Assembly: GCA_012295275.1 (NCBI GenBank)
Contig: CM022672.1
Location: 33,931,754-33,964,253 of the forward strand
Direction of reading: 5' to 3'
Length of the DNA: 32,500 nt
From: Chrysomallon squamiferum
Lineage: Eukaryota; Mollusca; Gastropoda; Neomphalida; Peltospiridae
The translations under genes and the position numbers were made by a program. The notes below the pieces were generated by a model, which searched no databases, was not told the origin of the DNA, and saw only the letters and a list, made by a program, of their open reading frames with translations. Positions within the stretch are counted from its first letter, which is position 1; every line of letters begins with the position of its first letter. Shown in pieces: positions 32,401 through 32,500 of this stretch.

Positions 32401-32500
32401 TGAAACAAAAAATAAAAATAATAAAAAATAAAATAAAATAAATAAATAAATTATATAAATAAATAAATAAACAACAACAACAACAACAAAACAATAACTA
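32401..32500. repeat. (AAAT)n/(CAA)n tract at the window edge
   Basis: Low-complexity DNA in the intron upstream of the first visible exon; no exon seen before the edge. Confidence 0.8.

Overview
This is an animal (bilaterian) nuclear window. Small GC-rich coding exons with canonical GT-AG junctions sit in very AT-rich introns that are packed with micro- and minisatellites. The repeat style, and a BCAR3-type gene with a SAM domain, suggest a lophotrochozoan, perhaps a mollusc. That placement is inference only.

Two genes converge tail to tail. (1) Plus strand, 5673-15476: a complete-looking NSP/BCAR3/SH2D3C-family adaptor in six exons. It has an N-terminal SAM domain (exons 1-2), a short linker exon, an SH2 domain plus long Ser/Pro-rich linker (exon 4), and a C-terminal Cas-binding, RasGEF-like domain (end of exon 4 to exon 6). 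All splice phases agree. The coding sum is 2539 nt, one base more than a multiple of three, matching a +1 frameshift seen inside exon 4. (2) Minus strand, 32397 down to 20778: the 3' part of a long, mostly disordered coiled-coil/Ser-Arg-rich protein. I could join twelve exons with fully consistent phases (3180 nt, 1059 residues plus stop); its 5' end lies beyond the right edge. It looks most like an AKNA-type microtubule-organising protein, a tentative call.

Layout: 1-5672 is gene-free, repeat-rich 5' flank (or 5'UTR intron). 5673-15476 is the BCAR3-like gene, with a candidate poly(A) signal at 15670. 15477-20777 is the space between the two stop codons, with no gene seen. 20778-32500 is the AKNA-like gene.

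The most unusual feature is the repeats. Several minisatellites include a gene boundary within their own repeat unit: the exon 5 acceptor with the first codons of exon 5 (about 25 extra copies), the exon 1 donor flank, the exon 5 tail and donor (a degenerate 'ghost exon' in intron 5), and the stop-codon regions of both genes. In the minus-strand gene, one 135-nt in-frame exon lies between a roughly 530-nt CU-rich tract and a complementary GA-rich tract. Another intron carries 11 perfect TGACGTCA palindromes. I saw no rRNA, tRNA, CRISPR, intact transposon or prokaryotic feature.
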